From: Synechococcus sp. AG-679-B05
GTDB lineage: Bacteria > Cyanobacteriota > Cyanobacteriia > PCC-6307 > Cyanobiaceae
Length of the DNA stretch: 60,581 bases
Assembly: GCA_003210795.1 (NCBI GenBank)
Contig: QCUJ01000006.1
Location: forward strand, 1-60,581
Direction of reading: 5' to 3'
The first letter of the stretch is position 1. The number at the start of each line of letters is the position of its first letter. The notes under the pieces are model-generated. The model was given only the letters and a program-made list of their open reading frames with translations, was not told where the DNA came from and made no database searches. The position numbers were made by a program, and so were the translations under genes. Positions 27,912 to 36,592 of this stretch are shown in pieces.

Positions 27912-29371
27912 GAGGGGTTACAGACCCAGTTCACCAGTGTGCGCACGCCGTAGCCGGTTGCGCCGGCAGGATTCATCCCCTGGCCCTTGTCACTCCAGAC
28001 GGTGCCGGCGATGTCCACATGGGCCCAGGCGATTCCCTTGCTGACGAAGTGCTCCAGGAACAGGGCCGCTGTGATCGATCCGCCCGGGCGAGGGCCTGTG
28101 TTCTTGAAATCGGCCAGCTTGGATTTGAGCCCATCCTTGTAGGAGCGGCGCAAGGGCATCCGCCACAAACCCTCGCCAACAGCCTCGGCCGCCCGGTCGA
28201 GTGATTCTGCGAGGTCATCGTTGTTGCTCCAAAGACCTGCCATCTCGCTACCCAGTGCAACCACAATCGCTCCGGTGAGGGTGGCGACGTCGACCACCGC
28301 ATCGGGTTTCTGCTCACAGGCGTAGAGCAGGGCGTCGGCCAGGGTGAGCCGCCCTTCCGCGTCGGTGTTGTTGATCTCGATCGTGGTGCCGTCGGCGGCG
28401 CTGACGATGTCACCGGGGTGCACGGCCGAGCCGTTGATCATGTTTTCGCATGAGGCAACGATCATGTGCACCTCAACGCCGGCAGGTTTCCGTTCGGCAA
28501 TGGCACGCATCGCGCCGAACACCGAGGCGCTGCCGCCCATGTCGAACTTCATCATGTCGATCTGAGCCCCTCCCACCTTGAGGTTGTACCCGCCGGAATC
28601 GAAGGTGAGCCCCTTGCCAACCAGCGCCAGGCGACGCGTCAACTCACCTTCCGCTCGATACACCAGGTGGATCAACTTGGGGTCGAGGTCCGACCCCTGG
28701 CTCACCGCCAGGAAGGCACCCATGCCTCGCGCCTCGCAATCGGCGCGTTCGAGCACCGTAAGCTCCAGCCCATAGCTCTCCGCAATTTCAGCGGCGGTCT
28801 GGGCCAGGGCTGCGGGGGTCACCACGTTCGGTGGGGCCGCCACCAGCTGCCGGGCCAGCTCCACACCGGCGCAATCGGCATTCACCCGCTCGAAGCCCGC
28901 GGCGGCCTGGGGGGGCAGGCCGATTAGCTCCAGGCCGGCCGGTTGAGGTTTCGCGTCGGACGATTTGCGAAAACGCTGGTCGGTGTAGAGGGAAAGACGC
29001 ACAGCTTCCGCAGCAGCACCCGCTGCAGCGGTCGGCTCAAGACCCTCCCAGTTCAGTTGCAGGCCGAGTCGGCCGGTGGAGGCACCCGCAGCCCTAGCGG
29101 CAGCTGCTGCTGCATGTCTCACCCCATCGAGGTTGAAGGCCGCGGCATCTCCCAGTCCCAGCACCACCAGCCGTTGGGGGCCGGAGGCCTCCAGCAGATT
29201 CACCACCAGCTGCTGTCCGGGTTTGCCGCTGAACTGTTCACGACTCAGCGTGTTGGCCAGGCCCGGCCAGCGGCTGTCCAGTTCCGTGGCGGGCTGATCC
29301 TTAAACAGCCCCACCGCCAACACCTCACCACTCCAGGTCGAGAGTCCGTCGTTGGCGAGGGAGAGAAGCAT
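27908..29371 (-). CDS. pepA: Leucyl aminopeptidase
   Basis: 487-residue M17-family metallo-aminopeptidase releasing N-terminal amino acids in the cytoplasm. The signature NTDAEGRLTLADAL is present, preceded by the metal-ligand segments VGKGLTFDSGGYNLK and KFDMGGSASV. The N-terminal half (MLLSLANDGLSTWSGEVLAV) is the usual divergent regulatory domain. Confidence 0.95.
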   Translation of the reverse strand: MLLSLANDGLSTWSGEVLAVGLFKDQPATELDSRWPGLANTLSREQFSGKPGQQLVVNLLEASGPQRLVVLGLGDAAAFNLDGVRHAAAAAARAAGASTGRLGLQLNWEGLEPTAAAGAAAEAVRLSLYTDQRFRKSSDAKPQPAGLELIGLPPQAAAGFERVNADCAGVELARQLVAAPPNVVTPAALAQTAAEIAESYGLELTVLERADCEARGMGAFLAVSQGSDLDPKLIHLVYRAEGELTRRLALVGKGLTFDSGGYNLKVGGAQIDMMKFDMGGSASVFGAMRAIAERKPAGVEVHMIVASCENMINGSAVHPGDIVSAADGTTIEINNTDAEGRLTLADALLYACEQKPDAVVDVATLTGAIVVALGSEMAGLWSNNDDLAESLDRAAEAVGEGLWRMPLRRSYKDGLKSKLADFKNTGPRPGGSITAALFLEHFVSKGIAWAHVDIAGTVWSDKGQGMNPAGATGYGVRTLVNWVCNPS

Positions 29372-29419
29372 GGACGGCTCCGGTCAAAAGGCGAGCGTAG
29401 CCATCTCCATTGACCAGAT

Positions 29420-29846
29420 TCATCGCGCTGGGCAACGCCGCTCGAGCGCCGCGATGATCAGTGCCTCAGCGTCCGGCTGGCTCTGCAGGCGAAAGGCCTC
29501 CTGTTCCAGGGCCTGGTGGTCCTGGCTGTAGTAATTGTTCAGCAGGTAGGGAATCCGGCTTTCCACCACCGGGCTGCTCTGGCGATCTGGCTTGAGCAAT
29601 GTGAGCTGGCCATCGGGGCAGCTCTGGGCCGCATGAACCGCCTCATGCAGCAGCACCGGTCGAGTGATGCCGAGATCCTGCACCAGTGGTGAGATCTCGA
29701 GCAACTTGCGGCTGAAAATGAAGCGGCCGTAGGCCCCACCGGGAGGTTGGCGGACTTCGATCTGGAAACCGTGGCTCAACAAGGTCTGCTGCGATCGCCG
29801 GGGCAGGAACCAGTACGGCCAACAGCCCCAGCAGACGTCGGTTCAT
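29420..29846 (-). pseudogene. Secreted HExxH protein, split by a frameshift after the signal peptide
   Basis: The ATG at 29846 opens a good signal peptide (MNRRLLGLLAVLVPAPAIA). In this frame the sequence then becomes meaningless. The next frame, from about 29800, continues sensibly as QQTLLSHGFQIEVRQPPGGA and LLHEAVHAAQSCPDG, then ELEQEAFRLQSQPDAEALI-like residues to the stop at 29420. The HEAVH (HExxH) suggests a small zinc-binding, perhaps protease-like, exported protein. A net shift of one base, for example loss of CA from a CACAG run, would explain it. It is a true pseudogene, a sequencing error or, less likely, programmed frameshifting. Confidence 0.55.
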
Positions 29847-29887
29847 GGGTCAGTGGTGAGTGGTGTGGCCCACCCGGATCGAATGGG

Positions 29888-30031
29888 TCAGAAACCAATT
29901 TGACTAAGGATTCCCTGGCCAGTGAGTAACTCGGTGCCAAGGCCAATGACAAAGCCCAGCATTGCTAGACGGCCATTCCAGGTTTCAGCGACGTTGCTGA
30001 AGCCGAATCTGGATTGAGTTGAAGTCGTCAT
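29888..30031 (-). CDS. hli: High-light-inducible protein
   Basis: 47 residues (MTTSTQSRFGFSNVAETWNG). The chlorophyll-binding ExxNxR motif is E16-TW-N19-G-R21, followed by LAMLGFVIGLGTELLTGQG, a single membrane helix. Hli proteins bind pigment under light or nutrient stress and protect photosystem II assembly. It sits in a sparse region next to a small-protein gene on the same strand. Confidence 0.92.
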   Translation of the reverse strand: MTTSTQSRFGFSNVAETWNGRLAMLGFVIGLGTELLTGQGILSQIGF

Positions 30032-30084
30032 GTTTTTGATTGAGTGGGTGAGCCTCACAGATGTGAGGCTTGGATCTGCAGTAA

Positions 30085-30255
30085 TCAGCCAGCTACAGCT
30101 GAAATGCTGTAAGGAGCTTCAGGGGAGCTGGTGGGCATGGGGTCGAGCTTGCCGAGTGCCAATGCTTTGGCGCGGACATACATCTGACTTGATGTGGCAC
30201 CAGCTGCTTCCATCGCTTTGGCGACGATGTCCCAGTTACGAACTTCGGTAGACAT
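30085..30255 (-). CDS. Small protein, paralogue of the one at 56504-56662
   Basis: 56 residues starting MSTEVRNWDIVAKAMEAAGA. The pattern W-x-IxxKMEAxG-T/A-x-S-x-x-Y-x-RAKAx-x-x-GKxDPMP is shared with the protein at 56504-56662, so both belong to one family. Soluble and helical, no Cys. Start chosen by alignment with the paralogue. It lies just upstream of hli on the same strand. I do not know its function. Confidence 0.7.
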   Translation of the reverse strand: MSTEVRNWDIVAKAMEAAGATSSQMYVRAKALALGKLDPMPTSSPEAPYSISAVAG

Positions 30256-30575
30256 TTGAGGTTGCGTTAAAGATGAAACAACCATCGCCAGCCAGCTGAT
30301 CTGCCCGTGACGGTGAAAACCGACAAGGGACCGAACACGCGAAACGAAATGTTTCCCGCTAAGCCCTCCTGGATCGATCCGGTTCATATCACTCAACTGA
30401 GCTATTTCGGTCAACCATCAGCTGGGACTGACCAGCCCTGTTCATGGGTAAGGCCAAGGACTGTCTGAACAAAACGGATGATGTCCGGCGGTGCCGCCTC
30501 ACGAACGGATTGAGGTGTGTTGTTCATTCGTTGGTGATGGTTGAGGTGAATTTCTCGATCAGCCCCCTGAAGAAG
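30256..30575. other. Gap with no visible gene
   Basis: Only short frames without coding character in both directions. Confidence 0.4.
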
Positions 30576-30818
30576 TCAGACGTGAATGACTTGCTGCCTG
30601 CCTGGCGAGCAACCACAATCGTCGCCTTCAAAGGCCTCGAGTGTGGGAGTTGCGACTACGCCGCTGTCTTTGGCGAAGTCTGTCCACTCACCACAGCACT
30701 TGGAGTCAGTGATGGTGATCAAGCCTTCCCAGCCATCAACCTTGGAGAGCTGGCCCTTCACGTATTGGCAGGGGCGGCAGCCTTCTTGAACGAAGAGATG
30801 GATTTGTGGGGTGTTCAT
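30576..30818 (-). CDS. Thioredoxin/glutaredoxin-like miniprotein
   Basis: 80 residues (MNTPQIHLFVQEGCRPCQYV). The redox motif is C14-R-P-C17. The cis-Pro region VVATPTLEAFEGD matches a thioredoxin fold. An extra Cys pair (DSKCCGEW) and a C-terminal CGC follow. It is shorter than normal thioredoxin, like the minimal glutaredoxins of phages and some bacteria. AGAGGA before the ATG supports the start. Confidence 0.75.
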   Translation of the reverse strand: MNTPQIHLFVQEGCRPCQYVKGQLSKVDGWEGLITITDSKCCGEWTDFAKDSGVVATPTLEAFEGDDCGCSPGRQQVIHV

Positions 30819-30884
30819 GGTTCCTCTCAGATAGTTGTTGGTGGGGCTTGATCACAAGCGGGAATGGCAGGAGCCGATTGCGTT

Positions 30885-31094
30885 TCAGTCGCAGAGGTTT
30901 TCGTCTCTGTCTTGGAGGGTGTTCTCGTAGATGGAGGAGTGGATCAGGTCGTTGGCATTGGCAGGCTTGGGGGTCAGCACATCCATCGCGAACATCGTCG
31001 ACGCCGCCATAAGGGCAGCTGCCACACCACCAGCGAAAGCACCAACAACAGTGCGATCAAAAGTGCCATCACAAGTGCGATTAAAACTTTTCAT
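30885..31094 (-). CDS. Small exported protein
   Basis: 69 residues from ATG 31094 (MKSFNRTCDGTFDRTVVGAF). A hydrophobic helix (FAGGVAAALMAASTMFAMDV) leads to a likely cleavage near PANA-ND, and an acidic tail (DRDENLCD) follows. The frame stays open upstream, but that part has no coding character. Function unknown. Confidence 0.5.
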   Translation of the reverse strand: MKSFNRTCDGTFDRTVVGAFAGGVAAALMAASTMFAMDVLTPKPANANDLIHSSIYENTLQDRDENLCD

Positions 31095-31438
31095 CTGCTC
31101 AACTCGTCTGATAACAACATCGCTGCAGGAGGTTGTGAGCACATCCCCCATTCGATTGATTGCTCTGGGCGATTCATGGGGTTTGTATCCCCCGTCCGGT
31201 TGTTGACGGAAGCCTGCTTCTGTCAACAAAAACCCTGCCATTGCTGACGGGGCGAATGGTTGATCTGCAGGACTTTGATCCGGGCGTTGCGATCTATGCG
31301 CAATGGAAAGTTGGTCGGTCCTTAAAAGCTTTTTTGACAACCAATTGTGTCACTTACAAGAAGGATCTGGCCATGGAATTGGTTTCGCTGCAAGCTGAAT
31401 TGATGAGCTTTTCTTGAATTGTCCTGTAGCTGCGTTGA

Positions 31439-31740
31439 CCTCGGCCGACTTGACGTTGATGCCTCTGTTCAGCGATCTGGCAACAGAACAGCTTCAGCGC
31501 CGTTTGTAGCGCTACTGCAGTAAGAGGCTGAGTTTGCTTTGGCTCTGGCACGTCTCGAGACCTCGGGACTGAGGGATCTCAATCAGCGCTTCGCCTTGCA
31601 AACCGCTGATGCCACCACACGATGACTAGATGCCTTGGCTTATTTGGCTCGCAAGACCGGGCCGTTAGCCAAGCTCACTGATCGCAGGCTTGGCGCGGGA
31701 AACGGTTTTTTAACAACTTTGCTATTAGTGCCTGTCTGAT
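31439..31740 (+). pseudogene. Decayed gene remnant, unknown function
   Basis: Coding-like residues appear in consecutive plus-strand frames broken by stops and a shift. One segment reads LTSADLTLMPLFSDLATEQL. Another, starting at about 31530, reads FALARLETSGLRDLNQRFAL, then a TGA, then LDALAYLARKTGPLAKLTDR to a stop near 31740. The character (Leu/Ala/Arg, few rare residues) is like a real protein. No family recognised. Confidence 0.35.
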
Positions 31741-32434
31741 GCGTTGGCAAGACTGCGCCGCATAACTTGCGCCAAAGAGGAAGGCCGCCCTTCCCGGTGG
31801 AAAGACGGCCTAGCTCGCTCGTTTATGCATGGTTCAACCCATCACTTCAGGAAAGAGAGAGGGTCGAAGCGTCTGGCTCAAGGCGCCCTGGGGCCATTTG
31901 CTCTAGGGGATGGGTCGTTTTCTCCGAGGGCACCTGGGGCGGTGCAAGTGGAGCGTCGCTTGGCGTGACGTAGCTGATGTGTACCTAGCCAAACGACCAA
32001 CCCTGGTCATTCTTGAGACTGTTGGAGCAGGGGCCAGAAAGTCAGTCTGCTTCTGTGATCTGCTCAGGTGGAGTGTCGTCCGTCAAGGCTCCTCCGATCT
32101 CGCTATGCACACTCTCGTCAGGGGACGCACACAATGCCATCGGCAAAAACGCTCATTTCGCGCGGGGCGCGGAACATCTGATTCCAACGGAGCGCAGCTT
32201 GCTTTGATGGGGCATCGGTTCCTTGACCGAAATAGCGCAACTGATCGATCTGTCCGGGTTCATTCGGGTCAGAGGATGGCGGCCTGATGCAGCTTCTCCA
32301 CCAGCTGCTCACCCTCCAGGGCAAGATCGATCCGCCTTTCGCTGGTCAGTTCAATAGTTCACCAGTCAACATGTTCCTGAGAAGCGCAAGCGATCAAAAG
32401 AAGGGACTAGACCTCTTAAGGGGTCATCGTTAAC
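31741..32434. other. Gene-poor stretch with fragments
   Basis: A long imperfect hairpin lies at about 31782-31812 (AGGCCG/CGGCCT outer arms). A minus-strand open segment at 32269-32358 reads LTSERRIDLALEGEQLVEKL and ends HQAAIL. It looks coding but has no start codon and may be the 3' end of a lost gene. Nothing else is convincing. Confidence 0.3.
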
Positions 32435-32554
32435 TTAGTTGATCGGAAGATAATCTTCCAAGATCTTGTCAGAGTGCAGAATTTTCCATTCACCATTATC
32501 CCAGGTAACGAGGTAGAACTCCTCGTTGATTTGGCGGTACTTAGCTTTATCCAT
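32435..32554 (-). CDS. Possible 39-residue protein
   Basis: MDKAKYRQINEEFYLVTWDN then GEWKILHSDKILEDYLPIN. The composition is coding-like, unlike the upstream part of the same frame. No family recognised, no clear Shine-Dalgarno. Confidence 0.4.
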   Translation of the reverse strand: MDKAKYRQINEEFYLVTWDNGEWKILHSDKILEDYLPIN

Positions 32555-33098
32555 GAGTCCACGTAAACATATGTAAAGGCATGGTCTAGTGCTGTCTGAT
32601 ACCTCCCGTGTCCACAGATGTTGCGGGTCCTGGGAGCAACTACACCCCTTTGGGGTGCTGACGCGGAGCCGTGATCCGCTGATGTGCAGCGTTGCTATGG
32701 GATTGGGTGTTGCCCTCAGCCCACAGGCCGCTTTCACGTTTTCTATTCCGCAATGCCTTTGAGGCAAAGCAGTCCGTTCAGCGTGAAGTCCCCAGTGCCG
32801 TGACTGCGATGCTCAGCGAGTTAGGCAGCCACATCCTTGAGCCATCGTCCAGCAACAGAGTGGTCATGATCCATTGCTGAAGCTCTTGCGTCTCGTCAAC
32901 GAAACCCGAGAGACCGTCCGCGATGTTGTCGATAGCAGTGGCATCAAGAGGAGCTATCAGGAGAGTCGTTGTTATCTGGCAAAGGACGTTCCCATTTCTG
33001 AGAAGACCAAAAAAGAGAGCTGCCGATAGGCAGCTAAAGGGATTGCATCTGTGAAAGATGTATGCGCATACTGATTCATATCGTCACCTCAACAATCG
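32555..33098. other. Gap upstream of cyAbrB with a start-less open frame and a hairpin
   Basis: On the minus strand, 32777 to about 33030 is open and partly coding-like (LDATAIDNIADGLSGFVDET, then QQWIMTTLLLDDGSRMW) but has no start codon. It may be a decayed gene. A hairpin AGCTGCC/GGCAGCT at 33018-33035 is followed by a T run on the minus strand. The plus-strand promoter of cyAbrB must lie near 33040-33095. Confidence 0.3.
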
Positions 33099-33461
33099 AT
33101 GCTTACTGGATCTGACCTGCTCGCAAAAGTGAAAGAGCTGGGTGACATAGCCAAGTCAGAGCTCGTAAGAGAGTGCGGCTATGTCTCGACGAAAAAGGAT
33201 GGTGGAGAGCGTTTGAATTTCACCTCCTTCTATGAGGCACTGCTGGAAGCAAAAGGTGTCAGCCTTGGTGGAGATGGGGCTGTAGGCAAGGGCGGACGCA
33301 AGCTCAGCTACACCGCCAAGGTTCAGGGCAACGGCAACCTCTTAGTCGGCAAGGCCTACACAGCGATGCTGGATCTGTCGCCAGGAGATGAGTTTGATAT
33401 CAAGCTTGGTAAGAAAGCCATTCGTCTCATCCCTGTTGGTGGAAGCGAAGAAGAGGAGTGA
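33099..33461 (+). CDS. cyAbrB-type AbrB-like transcription regulator
   Basis: 120 residues (MLTGSDLLAKVKELGDIAKS). The C-terminal AbrB-like beta domain, GRKLSYTAKVQGNGNLLVGK and LSPGDEFDIKLGKKAIRLI, matches the cyanobacterial AbrB family, which has its DNA-binding AbrB region at the C-terminus. In other cyanobacteria these proteins regulate nitrogen, carbon and stress genes. A strong terminator follows, so it is monocistronic. Confidence 0.88.
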   Translation: MLTGSDLLAKVKELGDIAKSELVRECGYVSTKKDGGERLNFTSFYEALLEAKGVSLGGDGAVGKGGRKLSYTAKVQGNGNLLVGKAYTAMLDLSPGDEFDIKLGKKAIRLIPVGGSEEEE

Positions 33462-33495
33462 GGATAACGGCTAACCGATAGCCCTTTACTCATGT

Positions 33496-33523
33496 CCCCA
33501 TCTCAAACGAGGTGGGGTTTTTT
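33496..33523 (+). terminator. Terminator of cyAbrB gene
   Basis: Stem CCCCATCT (33496-33503) with AGGTGGGG (33510-33517), followed by six T. It overlaps the 3' end of the minus-strand remnant. Confidence 0.8.
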
Positions 33524-33733
33524 ATTGCTTTGCCTCGGCATAGGTATCGAAGCGAGGTGAGCAGACGTCACGCCCGCTGTCGTGGATATGTATTTGTACC
33601 TGCCATTGGCAGAAGGATGCACCATTGCGCACAACCAGGGTTGTTGAAGACTGCTTGGTTGATGACCAGCTTGCCACCATTGAGAAGGTGAGCATCTGGG
33701 CCAGGAAGATTCGTTGTCGAAGAAGATCGACAT
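33522..33733 (-). pseudogene. Hypothetical gene broken by two frameshifts
   Basis: Three frames give a continuous sensible protein if one extra base is skipped twice. The first frame starts at ATG 33733 and reads MSIFFDNESSWP. The next, after a CCC run, reads DAHLLNGGKLVINQAVFNNP. The third reads LVVRNGASFCQWQVQIHIHD and ends SPRFDTYAEAKQ at 33522. Each shift equals one inserted base. The product would be about 70 residues, family unknown. It is a decayed gene or an error-rich stretch. Confidence 0.45.
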
Positions 33734-33740
33734 GGCGCTG

Positions 33741-34291
33741 TTGTTGATGCATGGTTCGCCTTATTGGATTTCATCTGCGTTGCTGGGACGAAAAAAACGC
33801 ACATAACTGAAACTGGTCCAGAAAGAGCGCACTGACCCCACGCCTAGCAAAGCTCCCGCCAGCCTTTGAGAAAGCGCTGTCTCCAAAGTAGGGACTATCT
33901 GATCGTGATCGTCTCTCTATTGGTTTTGGCGGTGTTACTTGTGTGGGGAGTTGTGAGGAAAGCGTGTAAGTCCAAGGAGTAAAAACCCACTTAATCGGTC
34001 AAGCGATTGGTGATGGCTACAGCTCAGTCACCAGTGGCGTGGACGAAAGGGGTCTTCTTGAGCATTTGTAGCTTGATCGGCGGGTCATCAACAGAGTGGA
34101 GGAAGACCTCTTGCCCTGTCTTGTCTGAGTGGTCTTTGCGCCAGCCAATTTGTTTCATGAAGATGCGGCAGGTGTCATTCGGTTTGCCATTTCAGGCTTT
34201 GTCTATGTGCATATTTGAGTCCATAGAGGGTCTGTCATGGTTATAAATTAATTGCCTATGTAAGATCAATTTTCAAGGAAAGGAGCAGCCT
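33741..34291. other. Gene-poor stretch
   Basis: Apart from the tiny peptide frame at 33905, no coding signal is convincing. AT-richer than the flanks. Confidence 0.35.
33905..33982 (+). CDS. Possible 25-residue membrane peptide
   Basis: GTG start; the product reads (M)IVSLLVLAVLLVWGVVRKA then CKSKE. A single hydrophobic helix with a basic tail fits an inner-membrane peptide. No strong Shine-Dalgarno, so existence is uncertain. Confidence 0.3.
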   Translation: MIVSLLVLAVLLVWGVVRKACKSKE

Positions 34292-34549
34292 TCAGTGCCG
34301 CTCTCCTGTGAGTTTGTTTTCTATCTCTTGTCGCTGGTTGATCTTTTGTTCGTAACGATCAGAGGCTTGATTGCGGGCTCTGGAGGCGACACTCGCATCA
34401 TCGGCAGCAGTCGAGGGGTGCAAGCGTGCTTCTTGTGGTGGAAGCGATCCACTGGCTCGGGCCTTCGTGTCGTGGTTTTTAGGCAAGGGAGGCAGGAACC
34501 CTTGGCTTGATGCCTGCCGTACCCCTAACCAAGCCGCCTCGCCGAGCAC
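34292..34549 (-). CDS. Hypothetical protein, possibly 5'-truncated by a frameshift
   Basis: From GTG 34549 the product is 85 residues, including LGEAAWLGVRQASSQGFLPP and a polar helical tail (RYEQKINQRQEIENKLTGER). Coding-like sequence continues upstream in frame (GPSPDKWLSFDQIAWAV) to a point next to an ATG at 34602 that is one base out of frame. Restoring one base after that ATG would give MAGPSPDKW. The annotated start is therefore doubtful. Family unknown. Confidence 0.45.
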   Translation of the reverse strand: MLGEAAWLGVRQASSQGFLPPLPKNHDTKARASGSLPPQEARLHPSTAADDASVASRARNQASDRYEQKINQRQEIENKLTGERH

Positions 34550-34725
34550 AGCCCACGCAATTTGATCGAAGGACAGCCACTTGTCAGGCGACGGCCCTGC
34601 ATCTTTAGATTAAATACGGATGTACTAGGTGGAGTTCGTTTGGTTGTCTTCTCCGTTGCCTTGAAAATTGTCCCGTCAAAATAATTGGAAGAAATTAAAG
34701 TCTGTCATCGCAGTTGTTTTTGGCT

Positions 34726-35298
34726 TCAAACGTCAGCGGTGAATGGTGTGGTCCAGCGCTGACGGGTTTCCTTGTTGAACGGCGGTAGCCAACGCTGGAT
34801 CAGGGCCTGTTCAATGGCACGCCGTGGTCGGGTGGCGGCGGGCACATCGGTGCAGAAGCGGATGCTCAATTGATGGGGCAGAGCACAGCGCTGCAGTGCC
34901 TCGCCGTAGGCCGCCAGGTATGCCTTGCAGTCGTGCTCCCCCTTCCAGCGCTTGTCCGCCGCCAGGGTCTCGCCCACATAGAGCAACAGCGGTTGTTCCA
35001 GCTCCGGTGGTCGGTCCAACACGAAGTAGATGGCGGCGCCGCGGTGGGGGCTCTCGGGCCAGCGCCAGAAGTTCATGGGCAGCGGCGTCAGGCCGATGGG
35101 GTTGATGGTTGCCGCAGGGGCGTCGGAATCGGCTGCGAACAGATCAACCTGGTGGCTCCTCGGCTGTTCACCTCGGAACAGCGGTGCCTGGTGTTGATGC
35201 AGGCGGGATTGCCAATGCCACAGCTGCTCGGCGTCGAGGGGGAGGTTCGGCGTTGGTGATGTCGCCGGGGCTGCGCCTGCGAACAGATCCCCCTGCAT
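34726..35298 (-). CDS. GIY-YIG-like nuclease-domain protein
   Basis: 190 residues. The N-terminal half is variable (MQGDLFAGAAPATSPTPNLP). The C-terminal half resembles a GIY-YIG module: AAIYFVLDR, LLLYVGETLAADKRWKGEH and AIEQALIQRWLPPFNKE, the last like the Glu/Asn end of these folds. The substrate is unknown, probably DNA. Its ATG overlaps the stop of the ComEA-like gene by one base, so the two act from one transcript. Confidence 0.7.
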   Translation of the reverse strand: MQGDLFAGAAPATSPTPNLPLDAEQLWHWQSRLHQHQAPLFRGEQPRSHQVDLFAADSDAPAATINPIGLTPLPMNFWRWPESPHRGAAIYFVLDRPPELEQPLLLYVGETLAADKRWKGEHDCKAYLAAYGEALQRCALPHQLSIRFCTDVPAATRPRRAIEQALIQRWLPPFNKETRQRWTTPFTADV

Positions 35299-35864
35299 CA
35301 GTTCAGCGGCAGGGATGGGCCGGCCCGGCGACTACCGAAGTTCACCCGGCCGATCAGCGATTCCACCGTGCTCGCTGGCAGGCAGAGACGCTCCTGAAGA
35401 TCGGCCATGTCGCAGAACCCGGCCCGACGACGCTCCTGCAGCAAGCGTTGCAGGCGGCTGTCAGGCCAGTTGAGCTGCTGCAGCGCCTCTGGAGTGGCGT
35501 TGTTCAAATCCAGAGCCGCCACCGGGGGTTGTGGGGGTGCATCGCCATACCAATGGAACAGCAGATGGGGATCCCAGAGGCTCTGCAGATCGAGGGGCAG
35601 CTCCAGAAGTCGGAACAGATCTTCGGCGCTGCTGAACTGCACGCCGCCCTGCTGCAGCCGCACCAACAGATCGGCGGTGTCCTTGCTGCATCCGGGTAAT
35701 TGCAGCCATTGGTCTCTGCTGGCCCGGTTCACATCCAGCATCCAGCTGGGTTCGGCCGGCGCTGGAGCTGTGGCTGGAGCCTGGGGTTGTGTTGGCGGCG
35801 GCAGTTGGCCGGTGGCCTGCAGCACCCGCCGCGCCAGGGGATCCAACCAGTGGCTGCGGCCCAT
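35298..35864 (-). CDS. ComEA-like helix-hairpin-helix protein
   Basis: 188 residues. Two HhH units are visible: LDVNRASRDQWLQLPGCSKD and LDLNNATPEALQQLNWPDSR, each of the N(R/N)A-x-x-x-x-LxxLPG type. Such domains bind DNA without sequence specificity. A Pro/Ala linker (PPPTQPQAPATAPAPAEPSW) precedes them. No signal peptide, so it is probably cytoplasmic, unlike true ComEA. It is paired with the GIY-YIG-like gene, suggesting DNA processing. Confidence 0.75.
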   Translation of the reverse strand: MGRSHWLDPLARRVLQATGQLPPPTQPQAPATAPAPAEPSWMLDVNRASRDQWLQLPGCSKDTADLLVRLQQGGVQFSSAEDLFRLLELPLDLQSLWDPHLLFHWYGDAPPQPPVAALDLNNATPEALQQLNWPDSRLQRLLQERRRAGFCDMADLQERLCLPASTVESLIGRVNFGSRRAGPSLPLN

Positions 35865-35941
35865 TCCTGCAAACAGCGGTGCGGTGACCTTAACGAGGGT
35901 GAGTCATTCGGTTCATACTCTTTCGCTACAGCCGTTCACGA

Positions 35942-36592
35942 TCACCAGCGGGGGCTTGGTTGCGGTGGATCCATCAGTCCGCGTTGGAAGGCCATCAGCA
36001 CCAGTTGCGTGCGGTCGTTGGCGTCGAACTTGCGCAGCAGGCCGGTGATGCCGTGCTTCACCGTGTTGATTGACAGGTGCAGTTCAGCGGCGATGGCCTG
36101 ATTGTTGAGGCCGTTGCACAGGCTGCGCAGCAGGTCTTCCTCCCGCTGGCTGAGGGATGGCTCTTGTGGACTGACCCAATCCCCCGTTCTGCCCGCCTGA
36201 CTCCGCTGCAACACACCGCTGATCAGCGGGTCGAAATGAATGCCATCGGTTTCCATGGACCGCAGCACCACCAGCAGGCCCCCGCGCCCGAGCCGTTTTC
36301 CACTGCACAGCCCTTCACAGCCCGCAGCCAGGGCCGCAAGGATCGTGCTGAGCAAAGGCCGTTGAATTAGCATTACACAGCGCAGCTTGGGATACTGCTG
36401 CTTGGCGGCGGCCACCAGGGCTGGTCCATCGCCACTGTCAAGTTGGTCGGTGCAGATCAGCAGCTCCACGCCACCGACCCCCAGGCACTCCAGGGCGGCG
36501 TCCTGGCTAGTGGCGGCACCCACCAGCGGCCCGATGCCGTCGAACAGCTGGGTGAGGCTGCTGATCGGCAGCCGGTTGCTGCTGGCCACCAC
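35942..36592 (-). CDS. LuxR-type response regulator-like transcription factor
   Basis: 216 residues from a GTG start. The N-terminal half has a receiver-like layout (VELLICTDQLDSGDGPALV; LRCVMLIQR). The phospho-acceptor and Lys positions are not clearly conserved. The C-terminal GerE/LuxR helix-turn-helix is clear: LSQREEDLLRSLCNGLNNQA then AAELHLSINTVKHGI. It likely binds DNA. The target is unknown. Divergent from the DUF1825 gene. Confidence 0.8.
   Translation of the reverse strand: MVASSNRLPISSLTQLFDGIGPLVGAATSQDAALECLGVGGVELLICTDQLDSGDGPALVAAAKQQYPKLRCVMLIQRPLLSTILAALAAGCEGLCSGKRLGRGGLLVVLRSMETDGIHFDPLISGVLQRSQAGRTGDWVSPQEPSLSQREEDLLRSLCNGLNNQAIAAELHLSINTVKHGITGLLRKFDANDRTQLVLMAFQRGLMDPPQPSPRW

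Noticed and set aside
34007-34246. 79-codon plus-strand frame
   Set aside because: Composition is not coding-like and no start signal is present.
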